From NCBI GenBank assembly GCA_032622095.1, contig CP136069.1, positions 43,316,194-43,380,193 of the forward strand: DNA of 64,000 nt, in the 5' to 3' direction. Source of the stretch: Siphonodentalium dalli. Its lineage: Eukaryota; Mollusca; Scaphopoda; Gadilida; Siphonodentaliidae. Shown piece after piece: positions 22,865 through 35,764 of this stretch. Under the pieces are notes generated by a model. The model saw only the letters and a list, made by a program, of their open reading frames with translations, had not been told where the DNA came from and searched no databases. Each line of letters begins with the position of its first letter. The stretch's first letter is position 1. A program made the translations under genes and the position numbers.

Positions 22865-24490
22865 ATGTCAATGTCTAATAAAGTAAATCACAGTGATATG
22901 TTGTCATATACAACACTGATCCACACACTTTCTCGAAGCTTCGTAATTAAACACACGTTTAAGTCATTAACTGCCACGATACAGATAACGACAGCATCTC
23001 TCTACATATTGAATATTCTCGGAACCTGTAAGCGAGGGCTATGTAAATATGGGTGTTTAATCTGTCATTACTTTGCTGAACGTATAAGACCACCATTTCA
23101 TACATTCTCCTATTTATATCACATAAAGCACAACATTTCTCATCCGACTACATATATGACTCAATGTGGACCGAAAACCAGACGTGTTACCATCTTACAC
23201 CATAGGCATACTCATAGATCCATTGCATAGTGGCCAAAACATTCGACTTCCATATTATAACCGAAGCATTTTCACAGATGCGCACTCAACAGGTCAGAAT
23301 GGTAAAGCAATTTCTTTGAACCCCCATGAATAACTAATTAAAATATCTCTCCTGTTTGTTTCTGCGATATAACCTTTCATAGTACAGTCTTGTGTGCACC
23401 CACGCTATGACATCATTAAAGGGGGACACTGCACTCACGGTGGGGAATATTAAAAGGGTAATCTCGGTATGTGCAAGTTAAGGGGAACACAATGCACTCT
23501 AAAGGGACATATGCATGGCACTCATTATGACTGAATGTTAAACGGCAACAAAATTGTAATTGGCAACTTACCTTCAAGTTAGATATCACAAATTATGCAT
23601 GTACATTCTATGCACGAATCAACACTGTAGGAAATGAAGGTATTGATTTGTTATTACTTCAGAAATGGCTCATATAGCATACAAAGCATTTGGGTCACAT
23701 ACCTTAAAGGTACATGGCTTATGTGCAAGGGTGTTTGTGAATAGATTTAAAATGAGCATATGTGACCATCACTTCATAAATTTACCTATCTATCCATCTT
23801 AAAGCATTTATGAAAAATGTAGGGACACCAAGCATTATACATTTTCACAAACAGATGGGCACTAAACAGACCAGCGAGGCACTTGCTCTCACAAAAGCTA
23901 ATAACACATCATCTATCCATTTCTGAAAAATTCTTGGCCCGTGTGAGTTAGCAGAAAAGCGTATTAAACTCGAAGCAGCCAATACTAATTATACAACATA
24001 TGCTTACAGAGCATAACCCATGCAATTTAACTGTCACAAAAGTTATACCGCTAGCGGAATGAACCCTGAATACATACTGACTCCCCATTATGTATCCCTC
24101 CTAATGGTCAACTGTTATGGTACAATTGATTAAATCATCACTAACATTAGTTAAGCTTTTTCTCTAAATACCCCTTTAATATCTGTAATCGAACTGTTAG
24201 GAATCAATCAACGCCTTGCCAATAGATATTTGAACATTTCAAATAAAGTAAATCCTACACACAATTTCTCGAAGCTTCGTAATTAAACACATGTTTAAGT
24301 CATTTAATGCCACGATACATCTGTCATTCAAATGCATGCTCCTAATGGCTTCTGCATCTGTGGAGACTGAGAGATAAACAAAATTAATGTTTCTGTAGAA
24401 ATTAAGGTTTTCTAGTGTGTCACTACTTCAGATATGGTTCAAATAGCATACAAATCACCGCATTTTGGTCACATACCTTAAAGGTACACG
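22865..24490. other. Outer part of left palindrome arm, no supported gene
   Basis: A 121-codon frame at 22865-23230 has no motif. Part of it (CTCGAAGCTTCGTAATTAAA) is repeated outside the frame at 24270-24289, suggesting a non-coding repeat. Remaining sequence is AT-rich. Confidence 0.5.
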
Positions 24491-24498
24491 TCATTTAT

Positions 24499-25560
24499 GC
24501 ATTTAAACCTAATTCCGCGTATACATCAATAAAAACGCTCTTTATTTTCCAAATAGTTTGAATGTACCTAGTTTTAACAAAGATTTATGCAATCTACATG
24601 CTTTCATTCATATAAAATTTACGAAATGTATGTTAAACGACAACAACATTGTAACAGACTGGCCACTTACCTTCAATTTATAGGTCATATTAGCCTGTAC
24701 ATTTATGGGAGACAGACATACATAATATAATGCATTGGCACAGTGTTAGTGATAATAATAAGGTGTCATTTGTCAGAAATGGTTCATATAGCATACTATT
24801 GTACCCGTGGTCACGTACATTAAATGAACACGTCACTTAAGCATTTAAACCTAACTCAGTGTATCTATCAATAAAACGCTCTTTATTTTCAAATTTGTCT
24901 GAATTGTACTAAATTTACATTTAAAATCAAGCATTTAAACCTAATTCCGCGTATACATCAATAAAAACGCTCTTTATTTCTCAAATAGTTTGAATGTACC
25001 TAGTTTTAACAAAGATTTATGCAATCTACATGCTTTCATTCAAATAAAATTTACGACAACAACATTGTAACAGACTATCCACTTACCTTCAATTTATAGG
25101 TCATATTAGCCTGTACATTTATGAGAGACAGACATACATAATATAATGCATTGGCACAGTGTTACTGACAATAATAAGGTGTCACTACTTCAGATATGGT
25201 TCAAATAACATACAAATCACCACATTTTGGTCACATACATTAAACGAACACGTCACTTAAGCATTTAAACCTAACTCAGTGTATCTATCAATAAAACGCT
25301 CTTTATTTTCAAATTTGTCTGAATTGTACTAAATTTACATTTAAAATCAAGCATTTAAACCTAATTCCGTCCATCCATAAATAAAAAACGCTCTTTATTT
25401 TCAAAATTTGTCTTAATGTCCATCGTTTACTAAATTTATATTTTAAATTAAGCATTTAAACATAATTCAGCGTATCCATAAATAAAAAACGCTCTTTATT
25501 TTCAAAAACGTCCATAGTTTTAATAAAGATTTTTGCAATCTACATGCTTTCATTCATATA
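24499..25560. repeat. 432-bp tandem duplication with repeated AAAGAGCG boxes
   Basis: GCATTTAAACCTAATTCCGC occurs at 24499 and again 432 bp later at 24931, each followed by AAACGCTCTTTATT and about 350 bp of similar sequence. Further partial units bring the number of ACGCTCTTT boxes in this stretch to about six. Each large unit contains ATGCATTGGCACAG (24730 and 25146), the same string that flanks the family I MITE hairpins. Mirrored in the right arm around 36265-37330. Confidence 0.85.
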
Positions 25561-25674
25561 AAATTACCCAGTGTTAGACAACAACATTATAACATATTGG
25601 CTTTCAAGTTACATATGCATGTGCATTCGATGCACGAGACAACATTGTAGGAAATGAAGGCATTGATGTGTCAT

Positions 25675-26070
25675 TACTTCAGAAATTGTTCATACAATTG
25701 ACCGTATTTTGATCATACACCTTAAAGGTACACGTCACTTTTGTCTATAATCACACAAAACATTACACATATAGGGTTCAACATGTCCACCGTAGTAAGC
25801 TTATTTACTTCAGAAATGGTTCCAATAACATAGTATTGTACCGGTGGTATCACATACCTTAAAGGTACACGTCACTTTTGTCTATAATCAGACAATACAT
25901 TACACGTAGGGTTAAACATGTCCACCGTAGTAAACTTATTTACTTCAGAAATGGTTCCAATAGCATAGTATTATACCCGCGGGGTCACATACCTTAAAGG
26001 TACACGTCATTTGTGTCTATAATCAGACAATACATTACGCATAGGGTTCAACATGGTCACCGAAGCAACC
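25675..26070. repeat. ~125-135-bp tandem repeats with TTAAAGGTACACGTCA
   Basis: Three to four units share TTACTTCAGAAATGGTTC, ACCTTAAAGGTACACGTCA, TATAATCAGACAATACATTA and CAACATGTCCACCG. Mirrored at about 35765-36165. TTAAAGGTAC also resembles the end of MITE family II. Confidence 0.8.
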
Positions 26071-27308
26071 TAATCCAAAAGCAAAGAACACCCATTACTG
26101 AGTCCCGCTGTTACACACAACACAATAACTCGGGATTAAGGTCTTCTAGTGATGAGTTATGGTTGTATACTTTAGAAAGGTACCCTATAGCATAATATTG
26201 TACCACATTGATGCACATCACGTTTCATGTGAATTACATGAGCAGGTAACTCAATTCTCTGCATTTCGAATGGAGTTGGGTATTTTTGTATATTATATAC
26301 AGTGTTATTTAGCTTACAAATGGTTGTTATTTTATATCAATATGCCAGTTTATGCCACAGACAAAATGCGTACTCACTCTTCACATAGACTAATATGTAA
26401 GCATTTGTATCATTTAGAATGGCAAAATATGGTCTAAGTCAGTCGTATTAGCTATATATGGCCACTTACCGTTCAAGTTATAACCCCATTAAAACTATGC
26501 TTCAAATGTAAATTATATGTAACTTGAATATGATCGGTCCCCAGCCCCTTTTTAGGTCATAGGTTCTAACCGACCAACGTTCATACTCGAACCCCTGTGT
26601 ATATGATAGATGTGGCAATGGTAGAGAGAGCTAGTTAGGCAGGCCATGAGATAGGTACACCCACTGCCTACATCAATATATATATACGATATACATGTAC
26701 TGGCCGCAATGGGTTCCCGTTACTAGCCTATAGACATGAAGTATTAAAGTTATACACCTTCATCAGCGCGCTCTTAATGAGTTTTGAATTGGCATATGGG
26801 TACGAATCCAAACCATTCGGATGTAATTTATCGGAATGCCAATCATAACAATCTGTACAGAGAAAGCTAGTGGGAACGATACACACTGTTTGCGTAATTG
26901 ACTAGACACATGGCGGTAAAGAAGCACCCTGATGTATCAAAGGTATATTTCAAGGATTTTTAATCGGCAACCAATTATTGAATATATTTTTGTTGGGCAT
27001 GGTCATATGCACCACTGTGTTTCATATAAAACAAATAGTGGGTGGTTAAATCACCGAAGGCCAATATTCCCGATGGTAAGTTATTTTTAGCATATGGGAT
27101 ACATTTATGACTAAATCGGTTATAGGAAATGAGGTAAATTGCACTTTATTATTTAAAAGGAATAACGCTATACAAGCTTAAACACACAAACCATGGGTTT
27201 TTATCAACTTATTACGTGTAGCATATTTGGAGTTTAGTTATGTTCATCAAACACCGGCAATTGACACCTCTGTCTGGATATTTATGTTATTACGATTGGG
27301 TCCCGTGT
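26071..27308. other. Middle of left palindrome arm, no supported gene
   Basis: Short frames of 60-92 codons are present in both arms but show amino-acid changes and no motif. No RNA gene recognised. Confidence 0.5.
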
Positions 27309-27887
27309 TCACCCTTTTTTAGTCGTAAGCGAATAGTCTCCATAGCTCCAAATCGTTCCGAATGTCCAAACTAATTCACTATTTAATTCTGAAATAGGTT
27401 TATTTGTGCTTACAATGTAATCCAAAACTAGTTGTTCATTGAACATCTTTTCAATAGTGAAAATAGGACAAGGTTCCCTCATAATAATGTAACCATAAAT
27501 TGATGTAACTTCTTCGAATTCCAAACTATAGTCATTAAAAACCGTGCTACGGTATTCAGCGAAGCGGGCAAAGTTATCACCGATAAGTACACGAATCTCA
27601 TATATGTCTTTTTTAGTAATACCACTAAATATACAACACTCAGAAAACAGTTGATCCAAAGTATCCAGTAAGGTATCTGTTTCAAATTCTGATCTCTCCA
27701 TCAAAGCATTCAATCTCTTTCTACCATCATCAAAATTTCCTTCTAGAAGTTCCGTAATTATTATTTTACTCTCCCTTAAGAACCATGTATGTTGTAATTC
27801 TGTTTTGATGTCTCCATGTATCGTTGACGCGTTAACTAACTCCTTGTAAATTTTCTCAAGCATTTCTGTGGGTAATATTTCCTCCAT
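27309..27887 (-). CDS. 192-aa orphan protein, left-arm copy
   Basis: A clean ATG-to-stop frame of 192 codons on the minus strand, the longest uninterrupted non-retroviral-type frame in the window. The product starts MEEILPTEMLEKIYKEL and is mainly charged and helical in appearance. It has no signal peptide, no obvious membrane segment, no zinc-finger pattern, and ends in TTKKG. LPTEMLEKIYKEL faintly recalls the start of an F-box, but the rest of that domain does not fit. It is unrelated by eye to any reverse transcriptase or transposase. The right-arm copy (33939-34517) encodes exactly the same protein, and both are transcribed away from the palindrome centre. Function unknown. The identical copies imply recent duplication, gene conversion or an assembly duplicate. 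Confidence 0.65.
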   Translation of the reverse strand: MEEILPTEMLEKIYKELVNASTIHGDIKTELQHTWFLRESKIIITELLEGNFDDGRKRLNALMERSEFETDTLLDTLDQLFSECCIFSGITKKDIYEIRVLIGDNFARFAEYRSTVFNDYSLEFEEVTSIYGYIIMREPCPIFTIEKMFNEQLVLDYIVSTNKPISELNSELVWTFGTIWSYGDYSLTTKKG

Positions 27888-30060
27888 AATTCCTAATTTA
27901 CAAAACCATCTGTTTATTCGAGTAAATCCGATAACTCACATGTCATTGGGCATGAGTTTCTCATATAATTAACACAATCGGTTGTTCGTACCCATACCTA
28001 GTGAGCTTTTGATCTATAATAGCTAACGGTAATGTATTTAGTTCTTATTATAATATTTATAACCAATCAAAATCCGTTGCTGAATTTAGCTATACGAGGA
28101 CAAACGGAATGATAACAGCCGTTCAACAACTTGGTATTCCAGTCATAGTCATAGTTCATTTCATATTATTGCTCTAAAATCTCCATTACATGTAGAAAAT
28201 AAAGAGCCCATCTGATGTAGACTAGTATATAAGTACTTAGTGATTTATTTTCATCAATTATATGTATTGTTACTCCTTTAAATATAGTCTGTTATACAGA
28301 GGATACATCGCCCATGTGACAGATTGTGTCGCGAAAGGTCTATACAAGTATATAAATGCGCGTCAGGTTTATGTATATGTCCCTGTTTCTTAAAGCAAAT
28401 CCAGTACATATACGTGCGTTGAGACACGTGCAATTGCCACTAGTAAATCACGTATAAAAGCTCTTTACTGCATAGTCAAACTGTTGAGTTTTCACACGTA
28501 TTCTATGTCGTTTTTTATGGACTATATACGTGGTATATGTCAGTATATACACGAATGTAATGTAATCACGTATTAATTTCATATATTCTTCTCAAAACAA
28601 CTCAGCACAACGCATCAATTCTGATGTCTATGGCGTTTCAAACAGTGTACACTTTCAGTGTTACCGTTTGATGCATACCATACTCATTTATGCATAATAA
28701 CGCGGGTCTACATCGTTGCTATATACCTATATACGTCCATATTTCTTAAAGTATAGTATCTATACGTACATCATGGCGTATATTAAACCCCCTTTCACTG
28801 GTAAATCACGAATAAACGCTCTTTATTGTATAGTCAACTAACCATTTATACATACACGCTGCTCTATGGTGGTCTGTTGTGTCTTACCATTATACCATTA
28901 TATGTAGAAGGTAATGTAGTCAAATATGTATAAGTCTGATTTTGTGTCAATGTGCCTGTTATTAATCTCATCAATTGGGTCATTTATAAGTCGTCAAACA
29001 TGATGATTTCTAATCATCTAATAGGTATTATAAAAAATGCCTACTTCACAAATATTCTGAGTGCATTTCAGTGTATATTTCGTACTCTGTAAAAACGTGA
29101 TTTGACCGCTAGTGATGTAGTGAAATAACCTATTTTATAGTTGTCAAATACGTACTAAAAATATTGTCAATTTATGACTCATCTAATGAATTTTCCACAC
29201 CTAGTGTCTACAATATGTTTATATATTGTGACTCATTACTACGATTGCAGTATGTCCACGTATGTCAGATATTACATAACCTTGATAACTATGTTTAGAA
29301 ATACCTGGTATATGAGATCATATTGTAGCTGACAGAGACTGGAATGCGACTTGCATCTACCATCACGTGCGTTCGAATGACGTTACATGTACGATATGAG
29401 CCATTATATGTGTCGATGAGGTGTTATATCAGTATATTCATGCAATATTCGTAAATGACAGCAACATATCTTTTCCCTCCCATTATCAAGCGAGATTTTG
29501 TGGTTAGATGACAAACATGGCATTTCGAATATATATAGCCTATTGGATACTTACTTCAAATGCTAAAATTGCCTCTTCAAAATAGTTAAAAGCACACATT
29601 TTTATTTCGAATTTCATTGTTTACGGTTAATTTTCTGTTATGAAATTGGTCCTTTTATAAACGCGTATTACGTAGTTACAAAAAGCCCTAATTGACAAAC
29701 ATTTTAAGTGCTATTATGACTATATTCGACGAATAAAAAAAACGCCATTTGACATAGTACAACAACGCGAAATGACTACTTTTTTAAACGCGAATTTGAA
29801 ACAAAACTAATATACAAAAGAATTTTAAACTAAAATTATAAGTTTGGTTGATGTATAGTTTGGTTGACAGCATTTTCACACACAGAAGCGTTATGATAAA
29901 GATTCACCACGCACACAGAAGCGATCTTATACGGTGTAGCGGTATGTTACAGAGTTATCGTTCTTTTCGAGGCTAAAAAAAGCGCAGGCCGGCCCCTCCC
30001 TCTCCCCCGTTTTAAAAGGGGCGGGGTTAAGGGGAAGCGATCGAGCGTCACGAAAAAAAT
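27888..30060. other. Inner part of left palindrome arm
   Basis: No further ORF of note. Contains AACGCTCTTTATT near 28813 and a related AAGCTCTTTACT near 28459, and ends in the GC-rich tract GGCCGGCCCCTCCCTCTC. The CCAAT- and TATA-like elements for the minus-strand ORF lie here (mirror of 33757-33772). Confidence 0.5.
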
Positions 30061-31754
30061 TTCACCCCATTTTACACATAACCTTTCTACATATTTACCA
30101 CAATTCTACTTTTACCCTTACCCAATATAACCCCTCCCTTCCGAACTTCTTAGCCATCATCTTTGTGCTACTTTGTGCATCATTCATGTTCTTTGCCCTA
30201 TGTCCCTGTCATTTCCTATAAGTTTACACCATTTTGCATGTGTTCTCCTTTTTACTACTGTATCCTTAATACACAAACCACCAAGTTCATACACATATAT
30301 GTAATACTTTCCATTCATTCTCTGCTTTATGTTTACTCTTTTGTCGCGTTATATCCCCTATGTTTTCGATCAACTGCTTACACCTAAATTATATATATAT
30401 ATATATATATATGTGTGTCCCCTTTTGCCCATCTCTTCTCCCCTCCACCCAGTTCATATGATTTAGTTATACTTTTACCCATATGGCCCTCTTTTCTCAC
30501 TCCCTCTACCTGGTGCCATTTTATTTTCTATACCATTTAAGCCCCTTGCCGGCTCTTACCCATAATTACTGTCTGCAAGCATGGTAACCCCTCTCCTTCC
30601 AAAGCAAAACCCCCACATTTCATATGATTTAGGTATATACTCAATGATTATTCTTATCTCATCTACTTTAATTATGTACATGTTCCCCAACCCAGCTCTC
30701 TGCTATACACCTCTATGTATTTTACCCTATACCCCATTTACCTTGCTCCACATAACCACCTTTCATTCTTGTTTACCTTCCCCTTTTGTACCTCTAAACA
30801 CTTTGTTCTTCCCACAACAATCCCAATGTTTTCCTAGGAAAGTAATGCTTACTACTCAACGTATTCTCCAAATTATACCCTTCTGCACCCATTTACTTGC
30901 CTCTCACTCTCCCCATCGCCTCCCCCATTTTACACATGTATAAACCTCTGTTGAGTGGCTTTTGTTAGCCTCCTATACTCTTCGCTATACACCTATATAC
31001 ACTCTCCCAATGCCCCTTTACCCTTTTCCCATAAGCACCTTTCATGCTTTTAATGTCTCCCTTTTCCATTTTATACACCTCTTATTTTACCTCTGTTCTA
31101 CCCACAACAATCCCAATGTTTTCCTAGGAAAGTAAGGCTTACACCTCAATGTTGTCTCCAAATTATACCCTTCTGCCCCAATTTCTTGCCTCTCGCTCTC
31201 CCCATCTCCTTCCCCTTTTTGCACCATCTACATGTATAAACCTATATTGAGTGGCTTTTCTTAGCCTCCTATACTCTTCGATATACACCTCTGTACACTC
31301 TCCCACTGCCCCCCTTTACCCTTTTCCCATAAGCACCTTTCATGCTTTTAATGTCTCCCTTTTCCATTTTATACAACTCTTATTTTACCTCTGTTCTACC
31401 CACAACAATCCCAATTTTTTCCTAGCAAAGTAAGGTTTACACCTCAATGTTTTTCTCCAAATTATACCCTTCTCCCATAATTTCTTGCCTCACGCTCTCC
31501 CCATCTCCTTCCCCCTTTTGCACCATATACATGTATACACCTATATAGAGTGGCTTTTCCTAGCCTCCTAAGTTCTTCACTTTATGTTAATTCATATATT
31601 AAAAACCATGAACAGTGTACACTACCTAATCCATTATCATCTCCAATTAATACACGGTCATATCATCCCATCCCCCTGTCCCACACTCCATTACCCCTCA
31701 TACTGTGTCGTTTCCCTCATCCATTTCCTCTGCCTTATACTTTTCTTCTATGAC
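30061..31754 (+). repeat. Pyrimidine-rich palindrome spacer with ~295-bp tandem units
   Basis: This 1.7-kb stretch separates the two arms and is strikingly C/T-rich on the plus strand. CCCACAACAATCCCAAT occurs at 30811, 31101 and 31399 and GAGTGGCTTTT at about 30952, 31249 and 31549, showing three tandem units of about 290-298 bp. An (AT)n run lies at about 30390-30412. Plus-strand open frames rich in Leu, Pro, Ser and Tyr result from the low purine content. Confidence 0.85.
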
Positions 31755-33756
31755 ATTTTTTTTCGTGACGCTCGATCGCTTCCCCTTAACCCCCCCCCCC
31801 CCCCTTTTAAAACGGGGGAGAGGGAGGGGCCGGCCTGCGCTTTTTTTAGCCTCGAAAAGAACGATAACTCTGTAACATACCGCTACACCGTATAAGATCG
31901 CTTCTGTGTGCGTGGTGAATCTTTATCATAACGCTTCTGTGTGTGAAAATGCTGTCAACCAAACTATACATCAACCAAACTTATAATTTTAGTTTAAAAT
32001 TCTTTTGTATATTAGTTTTGTTTCAAATTCGCGTTTAAAAAAGTAGTCATTTCGCGTTGTTGTACTATGTCAAATGGCGTTTTTTTTATTCGTCGAATAT
32101 AGTCATAATAGCACTTAAAATGTTTGTCAATTAGGGCTTTTTGTAACTACGTAATACGCGTTTATAAAAGGACCAATTTCATAACAGAAAATTAACCGTA
32201 AACAATGAAATTCGAAATAAAAATGTGTGCTTTTAACTATTTTGAAGAGGCAATTTTAGCATTTGAAGTAAGTATCCAATAGGCTATATATATTCGAAAT
32301 GCCATGTTTGTCATCTAACCACAAAATCTCGCTTGATAATGGGAGGGAAAAGATATGTTGCTGTCATTTACGAATATTGCATGAATATACTGATATAACA
32401 CCTCATCGACACATATAATGGCTCATATCGTACATGTAACGTCATTCGAACGCACGTGATGGTAGATGCAAGTCGCATTCCAGTCTCTGTCAGCTACAAT
32501 ATGATCTCATATACCAGGTATTTCTAAACATAGTTATCAAGGTTATGTAATATCTGACATACGTGGACATACTGCAATCGTAGTAATGAGTCACAATATA
32601 TAAACATATTGTAGACACTAGGTGTGGAAAATTCATTAGATGAGTCATAAATTGACAATATTTTTAGTACGTATTTGACAACTATAAAATAGGTTATTTC
32701 ACTACATCACTAGCGGTCAAATCACGTTTTTACAGAGTACGAAATATACACTGAAATGCACTCAGAATATTTGTGAAGTAGGCATTTTTTATAATACCTA
32801 TTAGATGATTAGAAATCATCATGTTTGACGACTTATAAATGACCCAATTGATGAGATTAATAACAGGCACATTGACACAAAATCAGACTTATACATATTT
32901 GACTACATTACCTTCTACATATAATGGTATAATGGTAAGACACAACAGACCACCATAGAGCAGCGTGTATGTATAAATGGTTAGTTGACTATACAATAAA
33001 GAGCGTTTATTCGTGATTTACCAGTGAAAGGGGGTTTAATATACGCCATGATGTACGTATAGATACTATACTTTAAGAAATATGGACGTATATAGGTATA
33101 TAGCAACGATGTAGACCCGCGTTATTATGCATAAATGAGTATGGTATGCATCAAACGGTAACAACACTGAAAGTGTACACTGTTTGAAACGCCATAGACA
33201 TCAGAATTGATGCGTTGTGCTGAGTTGTTTTGAGAAGAATATATGAAATTAATACGTGATTACATTACATTCGTGTATATACTGACATATACCACGTATA
33301 TAGTCCATAAAAAACGACATAGAATACGTGTGAAAACTCAACAGTTTGACTATGCAGTAAAGAGCTTTTATACGTGATTTACTAGTGGCAATTGCACGTG
33401 TCTCAACGCACGTATATGTACTGGATTTGCTTTAAGAAACAGGGACATATACATAAACCTGACGCGCATTTATATACTTGTATAGACCTTTCGCGACACG
33501 ATACTGTCACATGGGCGATGTATCCTCTGTATAACAGACTATATTTAAAGGAGTAACAATACATATAATTGATGAAAATAAATCACTAAGTACTTATATA
33601 CTAGTCTACATCAGATGGGCTCTTTATTTTCTACATGTAATGGAGATTTTAGAGCAATAATATGAAATGAACTATGACTATGACTGGAATACCAAGTTGT
33701 TGAACGGCTGTTATCATTCCGTTTGTCCTCGTATAGCTAAATTCAGCAACGGATTT

Positions 33757-33772
33757 TGATTGGTTATAAATA
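33757..33772 (+). promoter_or_regulatory. ATTGGT plus TATAAATA upstream of orphan ORF
   Basis: ATTGGTTATAAATATT combines an inverted CCAAT-type ATTGG with a TATA-like box about 170 bp upstream of the ATG at 33939. It fits a basal promoter, but such strings are common in AT-rich DNA. Confidence 0.3.
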
Positions 33773-33938
33773 TTATAATAAGAACTAAATACATTACCGT
33801 TAGCTATTATAGATCAAAAGCTCACTAGGTATGGGTACGAACAACCGATTGTGTTAATTATATGAGAAACTCATGCCCAATGACATGTGAGTTATCGGAT
33901 TTACTCGAATAAACAGATGGTTTTGTAAATTAGGAATT

Positions 33939-34517
33939 ATGGAGGAAATATTACCCACAGAAATGCTTGAGAAAATTTACAAGGAGTTAGTTAACGCGTC
34001 AACGATACATGGAGACATCAAAACAGAATTACAACATACATGGTTCTTAAGGGAGAGTAAAATAATAATTACGGAACTTCTAGAAGGAAATTTTGATGAT
34101 GGTAGAAAGAGATTGAATGCTTTGATGGAGAGATCAGAATTTGAAACAGATACCTTACTGGATACTTTGGATCAACTGTTTTCTGAGTGTTGTATATTTA
34201 GTGGTATTACTAAAAAAGACATATATGAGATTCGTGTACTTATCGGTGATAACTTTGCCCGCTTCGCTGAATACCGTAGCACGGTTTTTAATGACTATAG
34301 TTTGGAATTCGAAGAAGTTACATCAATTTATGGTTACATTATTATGAGGGAACCTTGTCCTATTTTCACTATTGAAAAGATGTTCAATGAACAACTAGTT
34401 TTGGATTACATTGTAAGCACAAATAAACCTATTTCAGAATTAAATAGTGAATTAGTTTGGACATTCGGAACGATTTGGAGCTATGGAGACTATTCGCTTA
34501 CGACTAAAAAAGGGTGA
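33939..34517 (+). CDS. 192-aa orphan protein, right-arm copy
   Basis: Same length and same amino-acid sequence as the left-arm ORF on the opposite strand. The start chosen is the first ATG after an in-frame stop, in the context GGAATTATGG, a reasonable start context with G at +4. A candidate poly(A) signal AATAAA lies near 34676, about 160 bp after the stop. No introns are needed. Within the protein a Cys pair (SECCIFSG) and an acidic middle are the only notable local features. No known family recognised. Preservation of a 579-bp frame in DNA otherwise full of stops argues for a real or recently real gene. Confidence 0.65.
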   Translation: MEEILPTEMLEKIYKELVNASTIHGDIKTELQHTWFLRESKIIITELLEGNFDDGRKRLNALMERSEFETDTLLDTLDQLFSECCIFSGITKKDIYEIRVLIGDNFARFAEYRSTVFNDYSLEFEEVTSIYGYIIMREPCPIFTIEKMFNEQLVLDYIVSTNKPISELNSELVWTFGTIWSYGDYSLTTKKG

Positions 34518-35764
34518 ACACGGGACCCAATCGTAATAACATAAATATCCAGACAGAGGTGTCAATTGCCGGTGTTTGATGAACATAACTAAACTCCAAA
34601 TATGCTACACGTAATAAGTTGATAAAAACCCATGGTTTGTGTGTTTAAGCTTGTATAGCGTTATTCCTTTTAAATAATAAAGTGCAATTTACCTCATTTC
34701 CTATAACCGATTTAGTCATAAATGTATCCCATATGCTAAAAATAACTTACCATCGGGAGTATTGGCCTTCGGTGATTTAACCACCCACTATTTGTTTTAT
34801 ATGAAACACAGTGGTGCATATGACCATGCCCAACAAAAATATATTCAATAATTGGTTGCCGATTAAAAATCCTTGAAATATACCTTTGATACATCAGGGT
34901 GCTTCTTTACCGCCATGTGTCTAGTCAATTACGCAAACAGTGTGTATCGTTCCCACTAGCTTTCTCTGTACAGATTGTTATGATTGGCATTCCGATAAAT
35001 TACATCCGAATGGTTTGGATTCGTACCCATATGCCAATTCAAAACTCATTAAGAGCGCGCTGATGAAGGTGTATAACTTTAATACTTCATGTCTATAGGC
35101 TAGTAACGGGAACCCATTGCGGCCAGTACATGTATATCGTATATATATATTGATGTAGGCAGTGGGTGTACCTATCTCATGGCCTGCCTAACTAGCTCTC
35201 TCTACCATTGCCACATCTATCATATACACAGGGGTTCGAGTATGAACGTTGGTCGGTTAGAACCTATGACCTAAAAAGGGGCTGGGGACCGATCATATTC
35301 AAGTTACATATAATTTACATTTGAAGCATAGTTTTAATGGGGTTATAACTTGAACGGTAAGTGGCCATATATAGCTAATACGACTGACTTAGACCATATT
35401 TTGCCATTCTAAATGATACAAATGCTTACATATTAGTCTATGTGAAGAGTGAGTACGCATTTTGTCTGTGGCATAAACTGGCATATTGATATAAAATAAC
35501 AACCATTTGTAAGCTAAATAACACTGTATATAATATACAAAAATACTCAACTCCATTCGAAATGCAGAGAATTGAGTTACCTGCTCATGTAATTCACATG
35601 AAACGTGATGTGCATCAATGTGGTACAATATTATGCTATAGGTACCATTTCTAAAGTATACAACCATAACTCATCACTAGAAGACCTTAATCCCGAGTTA
35701 TTGTGTTGTGTGTAACAGCGGGACTCAGTAATGGGTGTTCTTTGCTTTTGGATTAGGTTGCTTC
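34518..35764. other. Right palindrome arm, no additional gene
   Basis: Mirror of 26071-27308. Only short, unsupported frames. Confidence 0.5.

Larger units (their letters stand above)
22346..30060 (+). repeat. Left arm of 17-kb palindrome
   Basis: From CAGCAGCATGATTGTGAC at 22346 to the inner edge CGTCACGAAAAAAA near 30060, this is the reverse complement of 31755-39481. Spot checks along the arm find near identity with scattered substitutions and short indels, for example at 22395, 24085, 26175, 27069, 28320 and 28665. The inner GC tract reads GGGGCGGGG here but is a 15-base homopolymer in the other arm. The arm is a mosaic of internal repeats and contains one good ORF (27309-27887, minus). 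Confidence 0.95.

Noticed and set aside
22865-23230. 121-codon frame near the palindrome end (mirrored at 38597-38962)
   Set aside because: No motif, and part of the sequence is repeated outside the frame at 24246-24310 in a non-coding context.
26560-26680. Possible tRNA (GGGTTCGAGT on minus strand, mirrored near 35235)
   Set aside because: The B-box-like string has no A box at a proper distance and no acceptor stem.
27309-27887. F-box identity for the orphan protein (LPTEMLEKIYKEL)
   Set aside because: Only the first 13 residues are suggestive; the conserved hydrophobic and Trp positions further along are absent.
30163-31895. Several 60-120-codon frames in the palindrome spacer, rich in Leu, Pro, Tyr and Ser
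   Set aside because: The plus strand is purine-poor, which removes most stop codons. The frames overlap and change with each tandem unit.
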